Shown here: positions 36,387-49,265 of the stretch, piece after piece
How the letters are laid out: each line of letters opens with the position of its first letter
Position numbering within the stretch: position 1 is the stretch's first letter
Assembly (NCBI GenBank): GCA_035048815.1
Contig: JAUCBN010000006.1
Coordinates: forward strand, 17,251,001 to 17,315,000
DNA: 64,000 nt
DNA from: Abelmoschus esculentus
Taxonomy: Eukaryota > Streptophyta > Magnoliopsida > Malvales > Malvaceae
Reading direction: 5' to 3'
The notes under the pieces: model-generated
The model's input: the letters and a program-made list of their open reading frames with translations, nothing else
Database searches by the model: none
What the model was told of the DNA's origin: nothing
Made by a program: the position numbers and the translations under genes

Positions 36387-36804
36387 AGGTAAATTATACA
36401 AATAATTACCGTAATATAAGATTGGTATTGAAATGACCATCATATTTTAAAACGCGTTAAATAAATTAGTCAAAACTATAAAAATGACATCAATATAGTC
36501 ATCGATCGTTAAAATTTAACGGACTGATAGCGTGACAATTAAAAATAAATTTGAATAATTATATATTTACTCCTGTTATTCATACATTTTTGTAATTTAG
36601 TTCTAATTTTATTATAACAGAGAGTAAATGTGAAATTATTATAATTTATTTTTAACTGTCACGCTATCAGTCCGTTAATTTTTAACGATCGGTGGCTATA
36701 TTGATATCATTTTAATAGTTGACTGTTGTATATGACGCGTTTTAAAGTATAATGGTAATTCTGATACCAGCCCATAATATGATGACTATCTGTGTAACTT
36801 ACCT
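36387..36804. mobile_element. Complete hairpin DNA transposon with perfect 9-bp target duplication
   Basis: 418 bp. Terminal inverted repeats of about 170 bp: the left begins AGGTAAATTATACAAATA, the right ends with its near-perfect inverse TAACTTACCT. Arms share TTAACGGACTGATAGCGTGA and its inverse near 36515-36535 and 36655-36680. Flanks are TATATAATA on both sides (36378-36386 and 36805-36813). No coding capacity. Nine-base duplications indicate mobilisation by a Mutator-like transposase. Confidence 0.82.
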
Positions 36805-38079
36805 TATATAATATTCCCACCTCCTTTCAACTTTCCTTATCCAAATTAAGTTGAATTTTGAAACTGATTCTTACAACATAGGAAAAAGCACAAAAAAGCT
36901 GTAATTAGGACCATAATTGGCCTGTTCTCTAATTTGAAGCAGCTAACCAGAGGTAAATGTTTGGACAGTGAAAGATCAAAGCTTGGAACTTTTTAGAAGA
37001 AAAAGAAAGAAAATTTATTTGCATTCACTGCATGATTGACTTTTCTCCTTCCCTTGAATTGAGAGTTTCTTGCTGTATAAAGTGTTTCTTAAGATAATGT
37101 TAATGTCCGGAAAGAGCTACAAGGCATCACCACCAGTTATATGGACCTTATTAGATTGACTGTCGCTTTCCCATGTACGATATTGAATGCGAGTAGCTCT
37201 CGGTTTTAATATTTCTTATTTGTTTCATTCGAGAATCTAATTTAGTTGATTCGTAAAATTATTTGTATCTAACGTTTATTTTTCGATATTTCGATCTTTT
37301 CGGTGTTTAAGGTGTGTATGTGTGCGTGCGTGCGTGCACCGGGTGGGGCAAAGGAGACTGTGAAGTCCAAGTGGTGGGGAAGGGTTCCTTTTGAGACTTG
37401 AAAACCAAGCAATTGGAAAATGTTATCTGAAGGTACTAAGATTGTTTAGGACAAAAGGAAGCCCCTCTTAACTAATGAGTGGATTCCATTTACTAAAAGC
37501 CACCTAAAACTAAAGGGGAAAAAGGTTGATAATGCTGTTATAAAAGCGATAACGATGGCTTCGTGTCGTTTCGACAACGATAGGCAACCAATTTGGAGTG
37601 CTGGAAACTGGAAAACACAAAAAGTGATGAGTTCCATGTAATTATTTATCTATAACAAGGAGATGCATGGCGTACACAGTCTTAAAAGGGAGAGGTTTGG
37701 ACTTTGGATATGTTACAGTCTTGCAGATAGCTAAATCCCACATCGGATGAATACGAAATGTACTTTTGTTCTTTTTTATAGACAATCGTTTTACATTACA
37801 GAATTTGCAACATTCCAATACACAAATATGGCCATATGCAACCAGGCAAAAAGAGTAGAAGACCACTAAAACAAGCCTTATTCTGCAGTGCTACCCCACA
37901 CACCCACACCCACACAGAACAAATGGAAAAAGGCTAACAAGATGGTTGTTTTTGCTCACAAATAGTCCAAAACCAGAGGTGATGAATTTTGTGTATCAGA
38001 CTTATATACACGAGAATTGAAGAAAAATAAAACTATGGTACACACCTGATATGAAAGGGTCCTTTCATGAAATGCAAAG
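36805..38079. other. Intergenic, 3' side of the MYB gene
   Basis: Contains a short TGTGTGCGTGCG run near 37316-37336 and a CACACCCACACCCACAC run at 37896-37914. No gene seen; the last few hundred bases may be the MYB 3' untranslated region. Confidence 0.5.
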
Positions 38080-39432
38080 CTAAATATGTCCATAAGCTGT
38101 AGTAAGAGTCTGGATATCCTTACCACACATATCTGTGTTTTGTAAATCTTGTTCTTGTTCTTTGTCTTGTTGATGTTGTTGTTGTTGTTGTTGCTGTTGC
38201 TGGTGGTGGTGCTGATTATGAGGCCACATACTGTTCCATAGACTAGTATCTGTTGAGCAATGTGTTTCTGATTTTATCTCCTTATTGTATAAGCCGGATT
38301 GTGGAGCAATTAACAATGGATTATTGAGATATTCCGGCCACTTTACTTCCTCGGCTTGGTTTTCGATTAGATGGATCGGAGCTTCTTCTTTCTCTGATGT
38401 GCTACAATCCGGCATTCCCCAAGCGAAATTGTTATTAACGGTAAACGAAGGCATTGAAGGATTGAACCCCATAGGAGAAGATAAGAATGATGAGGTTGTC
38501 AATGGTGGGAGAAGGCTGGACATGGGACTTGAAGAAAACTCCGAATTGATATCGAAAGCTTTGCTGGTTTGGGTGAACCATGGAGTAGGATTCAAAGAAG
38601 ACGACAGCCTTGTGTTGGACGACGATGCATAATTCAATTGCTGTATCGGAAAATGACCTACCAAATCAGAAGATGACATCAAATTGGTGCCACTGTTGAT
38701 GGTCATGGAGCTGGAAGAACAGCCTTCCATTTCCAACGGATAAACCAGTCTTTGTTCATATAAGGCTGCCCCGGTCTTGTCGGTGTTGAGGTTCAAATCA
38801 CTAGATGCACCTGAAGCCATGTCCAGGCTATTAGTGTGTTGACTCTTGTTGTCTTCTCCATTTTCAACCTCGGAGAGAGGTTTGTGAGTGACCGGGTCAA
38901 TGCCTCTCTGCCTAAGCTTCTTCTTCAAGCAAGAGTTCCATAGATTCTTAATTTCGTTGTCGGTTCTTCCAGGTAATTGTGCAGCAATTTGGGACCACCT
39001 GAGGATCCAACCAACATAACACAAAGAATGTTCAGAGTTCTGTAAGAAATCTGCAAAAACAACAAAAACAATGGTTATGAGAAAGAATACCGATTCCCCA
39101 GAACTGCATGAAGTTCAATTATGAGATTCTCTTCTTCTTGAGAGAATGTGCCTCTCTTTAAATCAGGCCTTAAGTAATTAATCCACCTCAATCTGCAACT
39201 CTTTCCACACCTCTGCAAACCTGCCAATTCATGATGGTTTAAACAAGAAACAAAACAAGAACAGAACTTGAATTGTTGGTTTTAAGATTCATTAATTACC
39301 TGCTTGTTTAGGGACAGAGCTCCAGCAACCATGGCCGTACTTGGTAATATGCCTCAACAACTTCTCATCTTCTTCAGGAGACCAAAGACCTTTCCTTAGC
39401 TTCTGCTTGTAACAACATGAGTGCCTCCCCAT
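38080..39432 (-). CDS. R2R3-MYB transcription factor, subgroup 13 (MYB50/55/61/86-like)
   Basis: Three exons (39432-39300, 39220-39091 and 38998-38080) with the classic 133/130-base R2R3-MYB exon sizes, about 393 residues. R2 covers about 14-61 and opens with the LRKGLWSPEEDEKL block; R3 covers about 67-112 with LRPDLKRGTFSQEEE and WSQIAAQLPGRTDNEIKNLW. The joint block NEIKNLWNSCLKKKLRQRGI then DPVTHKPLSE marks this subgroup, whose members control secondary wall deposition, mucilage, lignin or stomatal functions in other species. A His/Gln-rich tract lies near residue 350-375 and the protein ends with ...AYGHI. The Arabidopsis equivalent could be MYB55 or MYB61; the sequence alone does not settle this. 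Confidence 0.93.
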
Positions 39433-42279
39433 TTTTAGACCAGACCAAGTCCTAAAACCTGCAACTTTGCTGAATCCTAGGTGAAATTGTAGTAATCAAC
39501 AGTGATTTTGGACTGCTTTGGTGAGAGGGAAACAAATCAACAATGTAAGAAAAAGAGAAGATTTTTATATAAGGAGTCTTGAAAATGAAGTATAAGTTTA
39601 GAAGGGAGTTGAATTAATATAAGAGGAAGGTCTCCAGTGAGAAAAGTCGTATTCAATCTGGTGTTATACTTCCCTTCAACCCCACCTTTTTTTTCTTTTC
39701 CAGCTTCAAATTTATTACATAAATATTCTTTTTTATAAAAAAAATACTCATACAATTAAATTTCGAGTTAAATTCTGAGTTAAAGGTCCGAGAATTAATG
39801 TCTTTTGCAGGGAATGTGGGTCATCTTCCTTATATTATACTGAGAGGATAACAGAGAGATCGACTGTAATTATAAATTTATAACTCCATGTTTTTAAGAT
39901 AATATCGGATAATTTTTATTATTTAAAAAGAGAGTTAAACATAAAAATTTAGCCAAAAGCACAGAATTCTTCCTACTGGTCTGTTCTCTGTGGTGTCTCA
40001 AACTCATAGGAAACAGGATAGACTCTTTTTCTTTATTGTATGATCTTTTCCGGGAAAATATTCTGGGGAATCATCATAGCTTTCAAAAGCTTTCATTATT
40101 ATTTGGAAAAAATCGAATTATTTCCTAAACAACAACTTTCCATACTATGATGAATCCCACTTCACAAACAATTCCCAGTTTGGGATTTTCCAACACTTCA
40201 AATCCACATCTGTTAATTCGTGATGGGGAATGCCTTTCGTTGACACGGAAACGACTGTTCTTCAGAAACATACAGACGTTGTTGTCTTCATGTATTTACA
40301 GCACCTTGAAGATGACCACGTACTTTGTATTTATCTTATCAATCAACACATTCCACTGAAATCTCCTGTTTCATATTTTTAGTAACATAGGGATGGAGGT
40401 TAAGTTCACAGAGAAGAATCAAAACCCAAATTTTATTACATTTTAAGAAATGTAATAAAACGTTCTTGACAGATATTGTCACATTGGTCAGAAAAATAAA
40501 AAACCCAACTTGAACCAAAGCACAGTTGCCTAGCCAGTAGCCACCCCACCATTTTGGTACAAATTTCTGACCTTTCTGCATCACCCTTTTAAGTTATGGA
40601 AAGAGTGAGATTCATTCATACAATATTGCAATGTACTGGTTGATATCTGGACCAGAATTAGATTATCAATAGAAAATATAAAGAAAATATATGAAATAGA
40701 GTAACTTGAAACTTTTAGGGGGTGCCACTGCCTCAAAACTCCTTAGGTCGATTCTTGCATGTCATGATCCAACCTTCGATTTAACTCGCGAGACATGTGC
40801 CGTGCCGTGAAAATAAGTTGAAAATTATTATCGATGAACCATAGGAGACTTTTACCATAGTTTCCTTTAATTATGCTGCATTAAACTAATATGAAGTCAG
40901 TTTCTGCAAGAAAGCAGTTTAAATGCAAATAAGACAAAGATGAACACAAAAATAAGGATTGAGTTTGGAGATTAATTTTATATTAATCTTAATCATTACA
41001 AGTTTATAGCAGCAGCAATGCATGACAGACCAAATACTTGTCAGAAACTCAAATATTTTAATCAGTCTGGTCTGTACCATCTTTTTCTGAAATTTTATTA
41101 GTCAATATCCAGATTTAAACCTCCATAATCCTTGCTGTTTGCATCCTTTTCTTTAGCCCGCCACGACAATAAAATGTGTAAGAAATCATCAAGATCATGA
41201 ACAGATAGATTAAACTAGCCTTCTCCCTTTCATTTTGTTTGTTTCTTCTTTCTCTCTGCAATTTTTAAATGATTTAACAAAGCTTATGACTTGAAAGATA
41301 CCAAGAAATTTCATCAAATTATTCCAAATCATTAGCTGTCCAGGGCATGGCCCGCCGTTGAAGTCTGAAACCCATTGGGAATCTTTTATATAAAAGATTA
41401 CAGTACTGTAACATCAATTATACACTGGACCGGTTTATAAATAATCGATCGACAATTTTAAAACACAGAAGAGATAAATTTTATGGAATAGAGAGAATAT
41501 ACGTTAGCGTTAAAATAAATTTGATTTCATGGGAACTTGGGATTGGACCCCTATCATTTGAAAAGGTCCCATGCAGGGAACTGAAGCTTGGTATCCATGG
41601 CTGAAAAAGACATTGAAAGGGTGTGAAGATGATGATGATGATTCTGAAATGGGTGGAGTCAAATTTGTGTGCATGGGAAATTGTCCAGACTCCAGAGAGG
41701 AATGGACCCGTCAGATAACACTGATGTATACAAATAACATATCTCTACGCCATCTTTCTGGGTCCCAAAAATGTCTGCAAATTATGGAAGGGACACACTC
41801 TCCTACGAGGGTCATATTTTTCTAACCTTTCCATATGTGTAAATGAGTAGATTAACCCTAATGATTACCAAAATGGTATTAATCGAGATGGTACAAACAG
41901 TTTGATATCGTTTAAGTATATCTCGAATATACGATATAGGTCGATAACGAGAGAGGATCCTAATGTTAGGAGCAGATTGCTTAATTTAAAGCCTATGACT
42001 TCCTTGAGGCTTTCGTTTGACTGTGCATACATCTAAAGCAAAGGACAAGTGCCGAGTGCGGGACCGGCAGCCAGCAGGTTATAGAGATCAGTAATGTTCA
42101 TATTCATACGTACTCCTCCACCGACAAAATCAAACTTTTTCCTTTCCTTTGTTTTTAGTTTCTGAATTATATCTTAACGCCGTTAGCAGAGTTGAGATTT
42201 TATTTTTCAACCAGGTAACAGTTTTATTCGGTGTAAATCGTCCAATTTTTTTTTCATACATGTAGTTATGTCTCCGTTT
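39433..42279. other. MYB 5' flank and gene-free DNA
   Basis: The first few hundred bases are the probable MYB promoter. Beyond that, short frames exist but none resembles a known protein. No repeats of note. Confidence 0.5.
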
Positions 42280-43270
42280 TAAATTAAAAATTTAGGGTTT
42301 AGGGTTTAAGGTTAGGAGTTGTAGTTATGGTTTAGGAAATTAGGGGTATTGTGCATTTTTAGGGTGTATGATTTAGTGTTTAGGATATAAAAAATAAGGG
42401 TTAGGGTTTAAATTTTAATTTTTAAAAAAAATTCAAAAGAGACATAAAAGAATGCATGATAAAGAGGTAGATGATTTTTACTTGTTTTATTCGGTGTAGA
42501 TCATCTACCTTTTTATTATGTTTTTATCGTTGTCCTATTTTAAAATAGTGGGTCTAAGATTTAGGATTTAAGGTTAAGAATTATGGTTATAGTTTAGGGA
42601 ATTAAGAGTAAAATGTATTTTTTAGAGAGTATGATTTTAGAGTTTAAAATAAAAATTAGGATTAAAATTTAATTTTTAATACTAGGCATAAAAAACATAG
42701 TTATGGGACAAAAGTTTTTTACTCGGATTTGCTTTTAGCATAGTAGAGATTGTTTTCCACCTAGTAATTGATTGGATGTTTTAATGGGTTAAAATTTTTT
42801 ATCATTTTATCATGCCTCTAACCATGCCTTCTACTAAAAATTTTTAAAAAATTGAATTTTAAACCTTAATCTTATATTTTATATCATAAACCCTAAACTC
42901 TATAACTTAAAAGATACACCATACCCCTAATTTCTTAAACCATAACCACAACCCTAAACCTCTAACTTAAAGTGAAAACACGAATAGAAGCTGAGAAAGA
43001 TGTAGACGATTTACACCCTGTTTTAATCAGAGCATAAATCTTATGCCCCTAACCGTGCCTCCTTTCATGTTTCCCGTTGAAAAATCTTAAAAATTAAATT
43101 CTAAATCCTCATTCTAATTTTAAAACCCCCTAAACCTTACACTTTAGAAATACAATATACCTCTTATTTCATAAATCCTAATCACAATCTATAGCCTTAG
43201 ACCATAATCCCTAAACCTTAAAATAATAATTTAAAATTAATACACTAATAAAGATACGATTAAAAAACAA
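42280..43270. repeat. Cluster of degenerate telomere-like repeats in both orientations
   Basis: At 42285-42420 and 42540-42670 the sequence is rich in TTTAGGG-type units; at 42850-42970 and 43090-43230 it is rich in the complementary CCCTAAA type. The pairing suggests inverted relics. The units are highly diverged. Confidence 0.55.
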
Positions 43271-43369
43271 ACTATATATACCCTTTTAATCAAGCTTTGC
43301 CCGCTACTAAACTCTTTACATATTATTAAATTTAACTGGAACGAAATATATTTTATAACTAATTATTAT

Positions 43370-43905
43370 TTTTTTTAATAAAAGCCGCTAATTTCATTAA
43401 ATGAGAAAATACCCAATATTACAATAATGGTTTACAATTATCATTATAAACTAAATATATAATTTGAATATTTTCTTAAAACTAGTCACTTTAAATCATA
43501 TAAGGACCATACATGGAAAAAATTTAAAAAACTCATCCGAAGACTCGATTAAAAAAATAGATACGAACAAATCTAACTGCATCAGCAAACGAACCACAAG
43601 GGGATTAATCTGTTAAAGAACACTGAAAATCGCAAAACAGAACTGAGCGTCGTGCTAAACTATCCTCGAGCGCAAATCACGTATCCAAATTTAATCCGAG
43701 GGTCCAAAGCAAGAAAGATCACCATGATAACAAATAAGCGGCATCTTGATCAGTCATGACGTCGCCAGATCTAACCTTAAAAAATAAAATAAAAAACATG
43801 TTAAACGACAGAAAAAACGTACCAAAAGGTAGAATAGATCATGTCACAAGAGCAGAATAATTTATTAAAAACTAATAAATAATATAAACAAAACGATAGA
43901 TTCTG
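43370..43905. repeat. Dispersed repeat, copy 2 of 2
   Basis: Same orientation and block order as 9090-9640: TTTCATTAAATGAG, GCATCTTGATCAGTCATGACGTCG, GTCACAAGAGCAGAATAATT and TTATTAAAA. No reading frame. Confidence 0.55.
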
Positions 43906-44552
43906 ACAGTCGACGACCAATATTAAAATTGGCGATCAATCATTAATTTCTTAATAAAAACATTTACGATAATAAATATTTTAACTTAAATAAAAAATTT
44001 ACGTGTATCAGTTACTTGAGAGTCATAGTAATTAAATTATTAATATTCCTACTAATTTTCAACTTTCGACCACATACTCTCAAGTTTATATCCAGAATAT
44101 GCTTAGGCTTATCTACTTCATCATTTGACAGCCTAATTCAACCATTTGTTTTGTTTTGTTTTTTCTTTTTAAGATATCAAAATTCAATCCCTATTATTCC
44201 ATAATCAACATGATTATTAAATAATTCTTACACAACAAGACCAAAGCCTGTGTCCCTTGTGACAATTAGGGCAACTCCATATTTATATAGGAAGATTCCT
44301 GGTGATATATATAACAAACCTCGAGCATCTTGTTTTTATTTCTCCTTCTCGTATTGTAGCCTCCAGCAAGATGAAACTATAAATTAATTATAATCCATAA
44401 CTCTTATAGGTCCATGCCTTATCATTGAATCGTGAGATGATCATATGCAGGCACATGAGATGTTCCCTACGGTCAACTATTGGATTTCACCGAGAAATGA
44501 TTAAGGAGGTAATAAAAATCGATGCTGGAAAGAACTTCCATGTACCTGTATT
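43906..44552. other. AT-rich, no feature seen
   Basis: Nothing supported by motif or repeat match in this stretch. Confidence 0.5.
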
Positions 44553-44795
44553 TAGGGGTGAGCGTTCGATCGAATCGAGTCGAGTCAAAAAATTTTAAGT
44601 TATTCGAGTTTACGAGTCTAATTTTATCATTAGATTTTTTATAAAAAATTTGAGTTATTCGAATTTTTGTTTTACAACTCAAAGTCTTAAACTTTATTTG
44701 AAATATTTTAGGGTTATTCGAGTTTATGAAATTTCGAATCGAGTCAAAACGAGTCAAATATTTTTGACTCGAGTCGAGTTTTGTTCACCCCTACT
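44553..44795. mobile_element. GAGTCGAGTC-rich inverted-end repeat element, copy 1
   Basis: Ends TAGGGGTGAGC and the inverse TTCACCCCTAC; internal GAATCGAGTCGAGTC, TTATTCGAGTTTACGAG and CTCGAGTCGAGTTTTG. A related copy lies at 55488-56040. Non-coding. Confidence 0.6.
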
Positions 44796-46064
44796 TATAT
44801 CTCTCGTATTCATCTGGTAATATTTAGATTTTGTGAAATTTATTAATTATTGAGTGATTAAAAATATTTATATTATTTATTATGAGTTTAAATATTTGCT
44901 TTGAGAATGTAATTGTCTTTAAACTCTACTCAATCAAAAAATATTTGATTTTTGTACAACATTGGGTTGGGTTTTCGACTTTCATCCTTTTCCACCCGAA
45001 AGAATTTATTGCCCTTCGGTTTTTGGATCCACGAATGAACAAAATATATTATTTGTTGTTGAAGTTTTAAATTTAATTTCGAAGATAAACGTTCGTTTAT
45101 AAAAATTAAATTTTTAATTATTTTAAAATAATCGTTTGAACGAAAAATCAATTAATAAACTAACGTTTAAAATCAATTAAGGTCGACAAGTGATTGGGTA
45201 TGATCCAATAGAAAAAATGATTTCAATGTTCAGCCGACTTCTGAAAACCCTGAATTACTATTCAATAATAATATATTCCTTATTCCTACAAATTATTTTT
45301 ATTGATTTTTAATATTTTAAACTTTAAATATAATTATTTTAAAATATTAAATAATTAAATTTTATAAAATATATATTAAAAAATAAAAACTTACATGATC
45401 TAATGTTTTAAATTATATTTTTAAATTTTTAATAATATATTTTAAATAATAAAAAATTAAAGTTGTACAAAGGAACAAAAAAGTCAAAATGAAGAAAAAA
45501 TGAATGGGACAAAAAAATATAATTTTATTTCATAAGAATGAATTTTTTAATTCTATCGTTACGATTAAAAATATGGTTTAATTATGTCAGAAATCCTTAT
45601 ATTATTCCAAAATTATAAAAAAAATTATATTACTTTAATTTTGTTAATTTACCCTTAAATGTTAACCTGAAAACTAAAAAAAAAAAGCAAAACAACTTTT
45701 TAACCCCTTATATTTACATTTTCTTATCAATTTGACCCTTAAACATTAAAAATAAATAAATAAATTTATCATTAATTAAACAACACAAATTTTCAATCAT
45801 CTATATTTATAGATTTTAACGATCATCAATTGAGTAAAATCTATTTTTTTTATCATCAATAAAATCACAATTAAAAATTAGTATCGACAAAATCTTTGTA
45901 CAAATAAAAAACGTCCGCTAAAATATATTAAAATCATACCATAAATATAAATAAACAAAATCACAAAATATAAAAAATACATTACGTGTCACAAAAATAA
46001 ATTTTTTTATTAAAAATAAAAAAAATACTAAAAATAACATGATTTTTTTTATCCATGAAAGTGC
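44796..46064. other. AT-rich, no feature seen
   Basis: Short stop-broken frames only. Very low GC from 45240 to 46050. Confidence 0.5.
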
Positions 46065-46439
46065 ATGTCGCATCCTTCCTATCAACTATACCTAAACACC
46101 GGAAGATATCAGAAAAAGTTAAGGTGTCCTAATTCAAGAATACAACGAAACTCTAAAGGCGTCTACAAGCCATTCATTTCCAATGAAATAACATGTACGG
46201 AGATGGTAGAGGGACCTAATCACATCTTCTTGCGTTTCATGTCGTTGGAACCTTTGATATTTCATCTTCTGAACCAGGGATGTCGGCAAACCCTTGTTCT
46301 CATCCCGACGGCAGTAACTCTTGACCTAGATGAATCAGGTTTGATTTATTTTAAGGATGTGTATTTAGGGCAAGGATCTGTAGTGTTGGAACCAGTACCA
46401 CACATCATGTCGAAAGTGAAGGGATGCAATGCCTGATGA
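46065..46439 (+). other. Open frame of 123 residues, uncertain
   Basis: An island of higher GC than its surroundings in an AT-rich desert, open from ATG to TGA. The product is not recognised; it has no clear start context or splice structure. It could be a gene relic or chance. Confidence 0.25.
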
Positions 46440-46719
46440 AAAGATGGGACCAAAGCAGGCAGCAGAGTTTTGGAGTCTTTCTGGGATACGATTCCTCATT
46501 TACTCGTACAGGCAGGAGGATACACACAATCATCCTGCAGTGCTGACTGATGAAGTAATAGCCACGTATAAATTGGGGGGAGGGAGGGAGTGTTGTTTTT
46601 AAATCCGACCACCACCACCGTCAATCCATATACAACATTATTAGCTGCATGCATAGCTGTCATGTCCACACGACTGGCTTATTCAATCAGGGTTCGTGTG
46701 TGGGTGTGGGTGCCACTAG

Positions 46720-47660
46720 GGGTGATATTAACTTGACAGGGGTGATATTAACTTGACCGACTCAGAAGCTATTCGAGCTCGGTTTAAATAAATTTGATTT
46801 GGACTCGGTTAGATATTTTAATAAGCTGAATCAAATTAATTCAAGCTCGATTAAAAAATTTGTTAACATATTAGAAATAATTTATTAAAATTAATTTCTT
46901 TAGTAAAAGAAAATTAATAAAATAAATTAAGGAAAAACCGTTAAAAATAAATTTATTAAAATAAATTAGACATTATGTGTTTATATTATAAGAATATTTT
47001 TTGGCTATTTAGATTAATCTGTTTTTTGGACATATTTTTTTTTCAACATTAAATTTTATTTCGATTTTGGTTGTATAAAAATTAATAAAATTGTTTATTT
47101 TAAATCAAATCTAACGAACCTAAATCAAACTCGAACCAAATCTTAAAATATTTTTTCCGAATTGAATTTTAGCTTAAGCTTAAAATTTTAAACCCAAACC
47201 GAATTTAATATAATTATTTCTTATTCAACCAATGAAACTGAGGCTTTGTTTTTATTTATTTATACCACAATGTTCTATTCTATTTCTAGAAAAGTTATTG
47301 TATGGAGGGTTGTAACAATTGTTTCAACAAGAGATGTAATGATAGCAAAAATAAAACACAAATTACATGATATATTGTTCACGTGTACATGGTTCGAAAA
47401 TAAATCATTTTCCTCTGTAAGTTTTAGTACAAAATCATGTTTAGTTCTTCGTTACTTTTGGTGTTTTATTCTTGTATATTGTATGATTCAAGAGCAAATT
47501 TTTGCTCTCTTTAAATATAAAATTATCTATTTATTTTAAAAATATATATATTATACTGCTTGATTAGTTATATTATTTATAATTAACAAAAAATATATTC
47601 TTTTGATTTTAGAGTCTAATCCTGATTAATTCAGACAGACTCGGATCGTACACCTAGTTT
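46720..47660. repeat. CTCGG/GACTCGG-rich repeat relic
   Basis: Opens with a duplicated block GGGGTGATATTAACTTGAC (near 46719 and 46739), then GAGCTCGGTTTAAATAAATTTG, and ends with GACAGACTCGGATCGTACACC. Resembles the dispersed family at 53398-53938. Confidence 0.4.
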
Positions 47661-47954
47661 TGGGGGATGAGTCTCCCAGTAAGGATTTTCTGGATATACA
47701 ACGTCTCAAACCTGAGATTTGTTTAAGCGGAACCAAGCTACTTATCACTTGGATGGTATTTTGTATTTCCTATAGAATGAGAAAAAATATAGATATTTTC
47801 GATAAGTGGATAAAAATTGTACAAAAATTTTTAATTATTAAATCTATTATTAGCATTCATTTATAGGATAAATGTATACAATTTGATGCTGTAAATAAAA
47901 ATCTTTGTCTGGATTCAGGGATTCATTAGTACGATGAAACCTTGCCAGATATGC
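47661..47954. other. Short AT-rich spacer, no feature seen
   Basis: Lies between a repeat relic and the nested hairpin elements. Confidence 0.5.
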
Positions 47955-48167
47955 GAGAAATTATTACACGGACTCGTTCCACCACTTAAGATATGGTTTC
48001 AATTAATTAAAGTAAGACACATAATATATTTTTTTCATTTCATATTCACACATAAGCATCATCCAAGTCATTTACTTTAATGCCTTTGATTTAAAAAACG
48101 AAAAAATATTACTAAAGATTTTTTATGTTATCTTCCTCTTAATTGTTCGATTTTTTTAATTAATTTT

Positions 48168-48345
48168 TCTAACCCCTAACCCTAACCTTAAACCATAAAC
48201 CTAAACAATAGCCCCTGACCTTAACCCTAAACCCTAAACCTAAACCCTAAACCTAAACCACATAAACCCTAAACCCTAAATCTCTAATCCCTAACTCTAA
48301 ACCCTAAACTCTAAACTCTAAATCCTAAATCCTTAATCTATATAA
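48168..48345. repeat. Best telomere-like (CCCTAAA) tract in the window
   Basis: About 175 bp of imperfect CCCTAAA/CCTAAAC units, including CCCTAAACCCTAAACC, with CTCTAAA and CCCTAAT variants. Inside the loop of the outer hairpin element. Confidence 0.75.
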
Positions 48346-48380
48346 AAAATAATTAGTATAATTTTAAAGAATAAAAAGAA

Positions 48381-49265
48381 GGCATAAAGATAGTTTTCAC
48401 CCTTAACGTTTATAATTTTGGTCATTTTAGCCCCTATTTTTTGAGGATAAATTTAGCCCTTAACCTTTATCTTTTTAACAAATAACTCATTTTTTAACTA
48501 TCATGATAACTGAACCGTTAAATATTTAATAATGATGACATGTAATGTCATATATATAATAATATATTTATCAAATACATAAACGCGAGATATAGTTTTA
48601 TTCAAATCTAAAAATATAAAACAATCAAAATTTAAATAAAATATTAAAAATTATTTTTTTATTTATTAAAAATTAATTAAATCTAAAACAAAAGGCTACT
48701 AAACATTTTCAACCTTAACTATAGTAAAATCAAAATTTTATCTAAAAAGGTATGAACATAATCTGAGAAGAAAGTGTTTTGTATAGTTTGTTACCGGTGA
48801 ATCAAAGATAAATTTTTTTGATAATAATCAATTGAATTTTTATTATTTTAATTTAGAATTTAGGTATTTTAGTTTTAATCTAAAACGGAGTTTTATGGTT
48901 TTATAAAGATATTTTAGTTTATTTAGGGTTGAGAATATTTAGTAAATTTTTGTTTTGTATTTAATTAATTTTTAATATTTTATTTAAATTTTAATTTTTT
49001 TCTATTTTATACTGAAATAAAATTATATTCTCTATATATGTATATATTTAATAGGTTAGATTATATGTCATTTAAAATATATTATCACATATATATATGA
49101 TATCTTACCATTATTAAATTTTTAACGGTTCGGTTATCATGGTAGTTAAAAAATGAGTTATTTGTTAAAAAAATATAGATCAAGGGCTAAATTTATCCCA
49201 AAAAAAGAATAGGGGCCAAAATGACAAAAATTATAAACGTTAAGGGTGAAAATTATCTTTATGCC
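48381..49265. mobile_element. Inner hairpin element with perfect 9-bp target duplication
   Basis: 885 bp with inverted arms of about 180 bp: left GGCATAAAGATAGTTTTCAC, right its inverse ending TTATCTTTATGCC. Shared inner blocks include TTAGCCCCTATTTTTTGAGG and AAAAAATGAGTTATTTGTTA. Flanked by TAAAAAGAA on both sides (48372-48380, 49266-49274), identical. Non-coding, Mutator-like by its duplication size. Confidence 0.85.

Noticed and set aside
41571..41825. 84-residue frame with an acidic run
   Set aside because: No homologous pattern; the acidic run comes from a GAT microsatellite.
48168..48345. True internal telomere from a chromosome fusion
   Set aside because: Units are too diverged and other such tracts occur nearby inside repeat elements.
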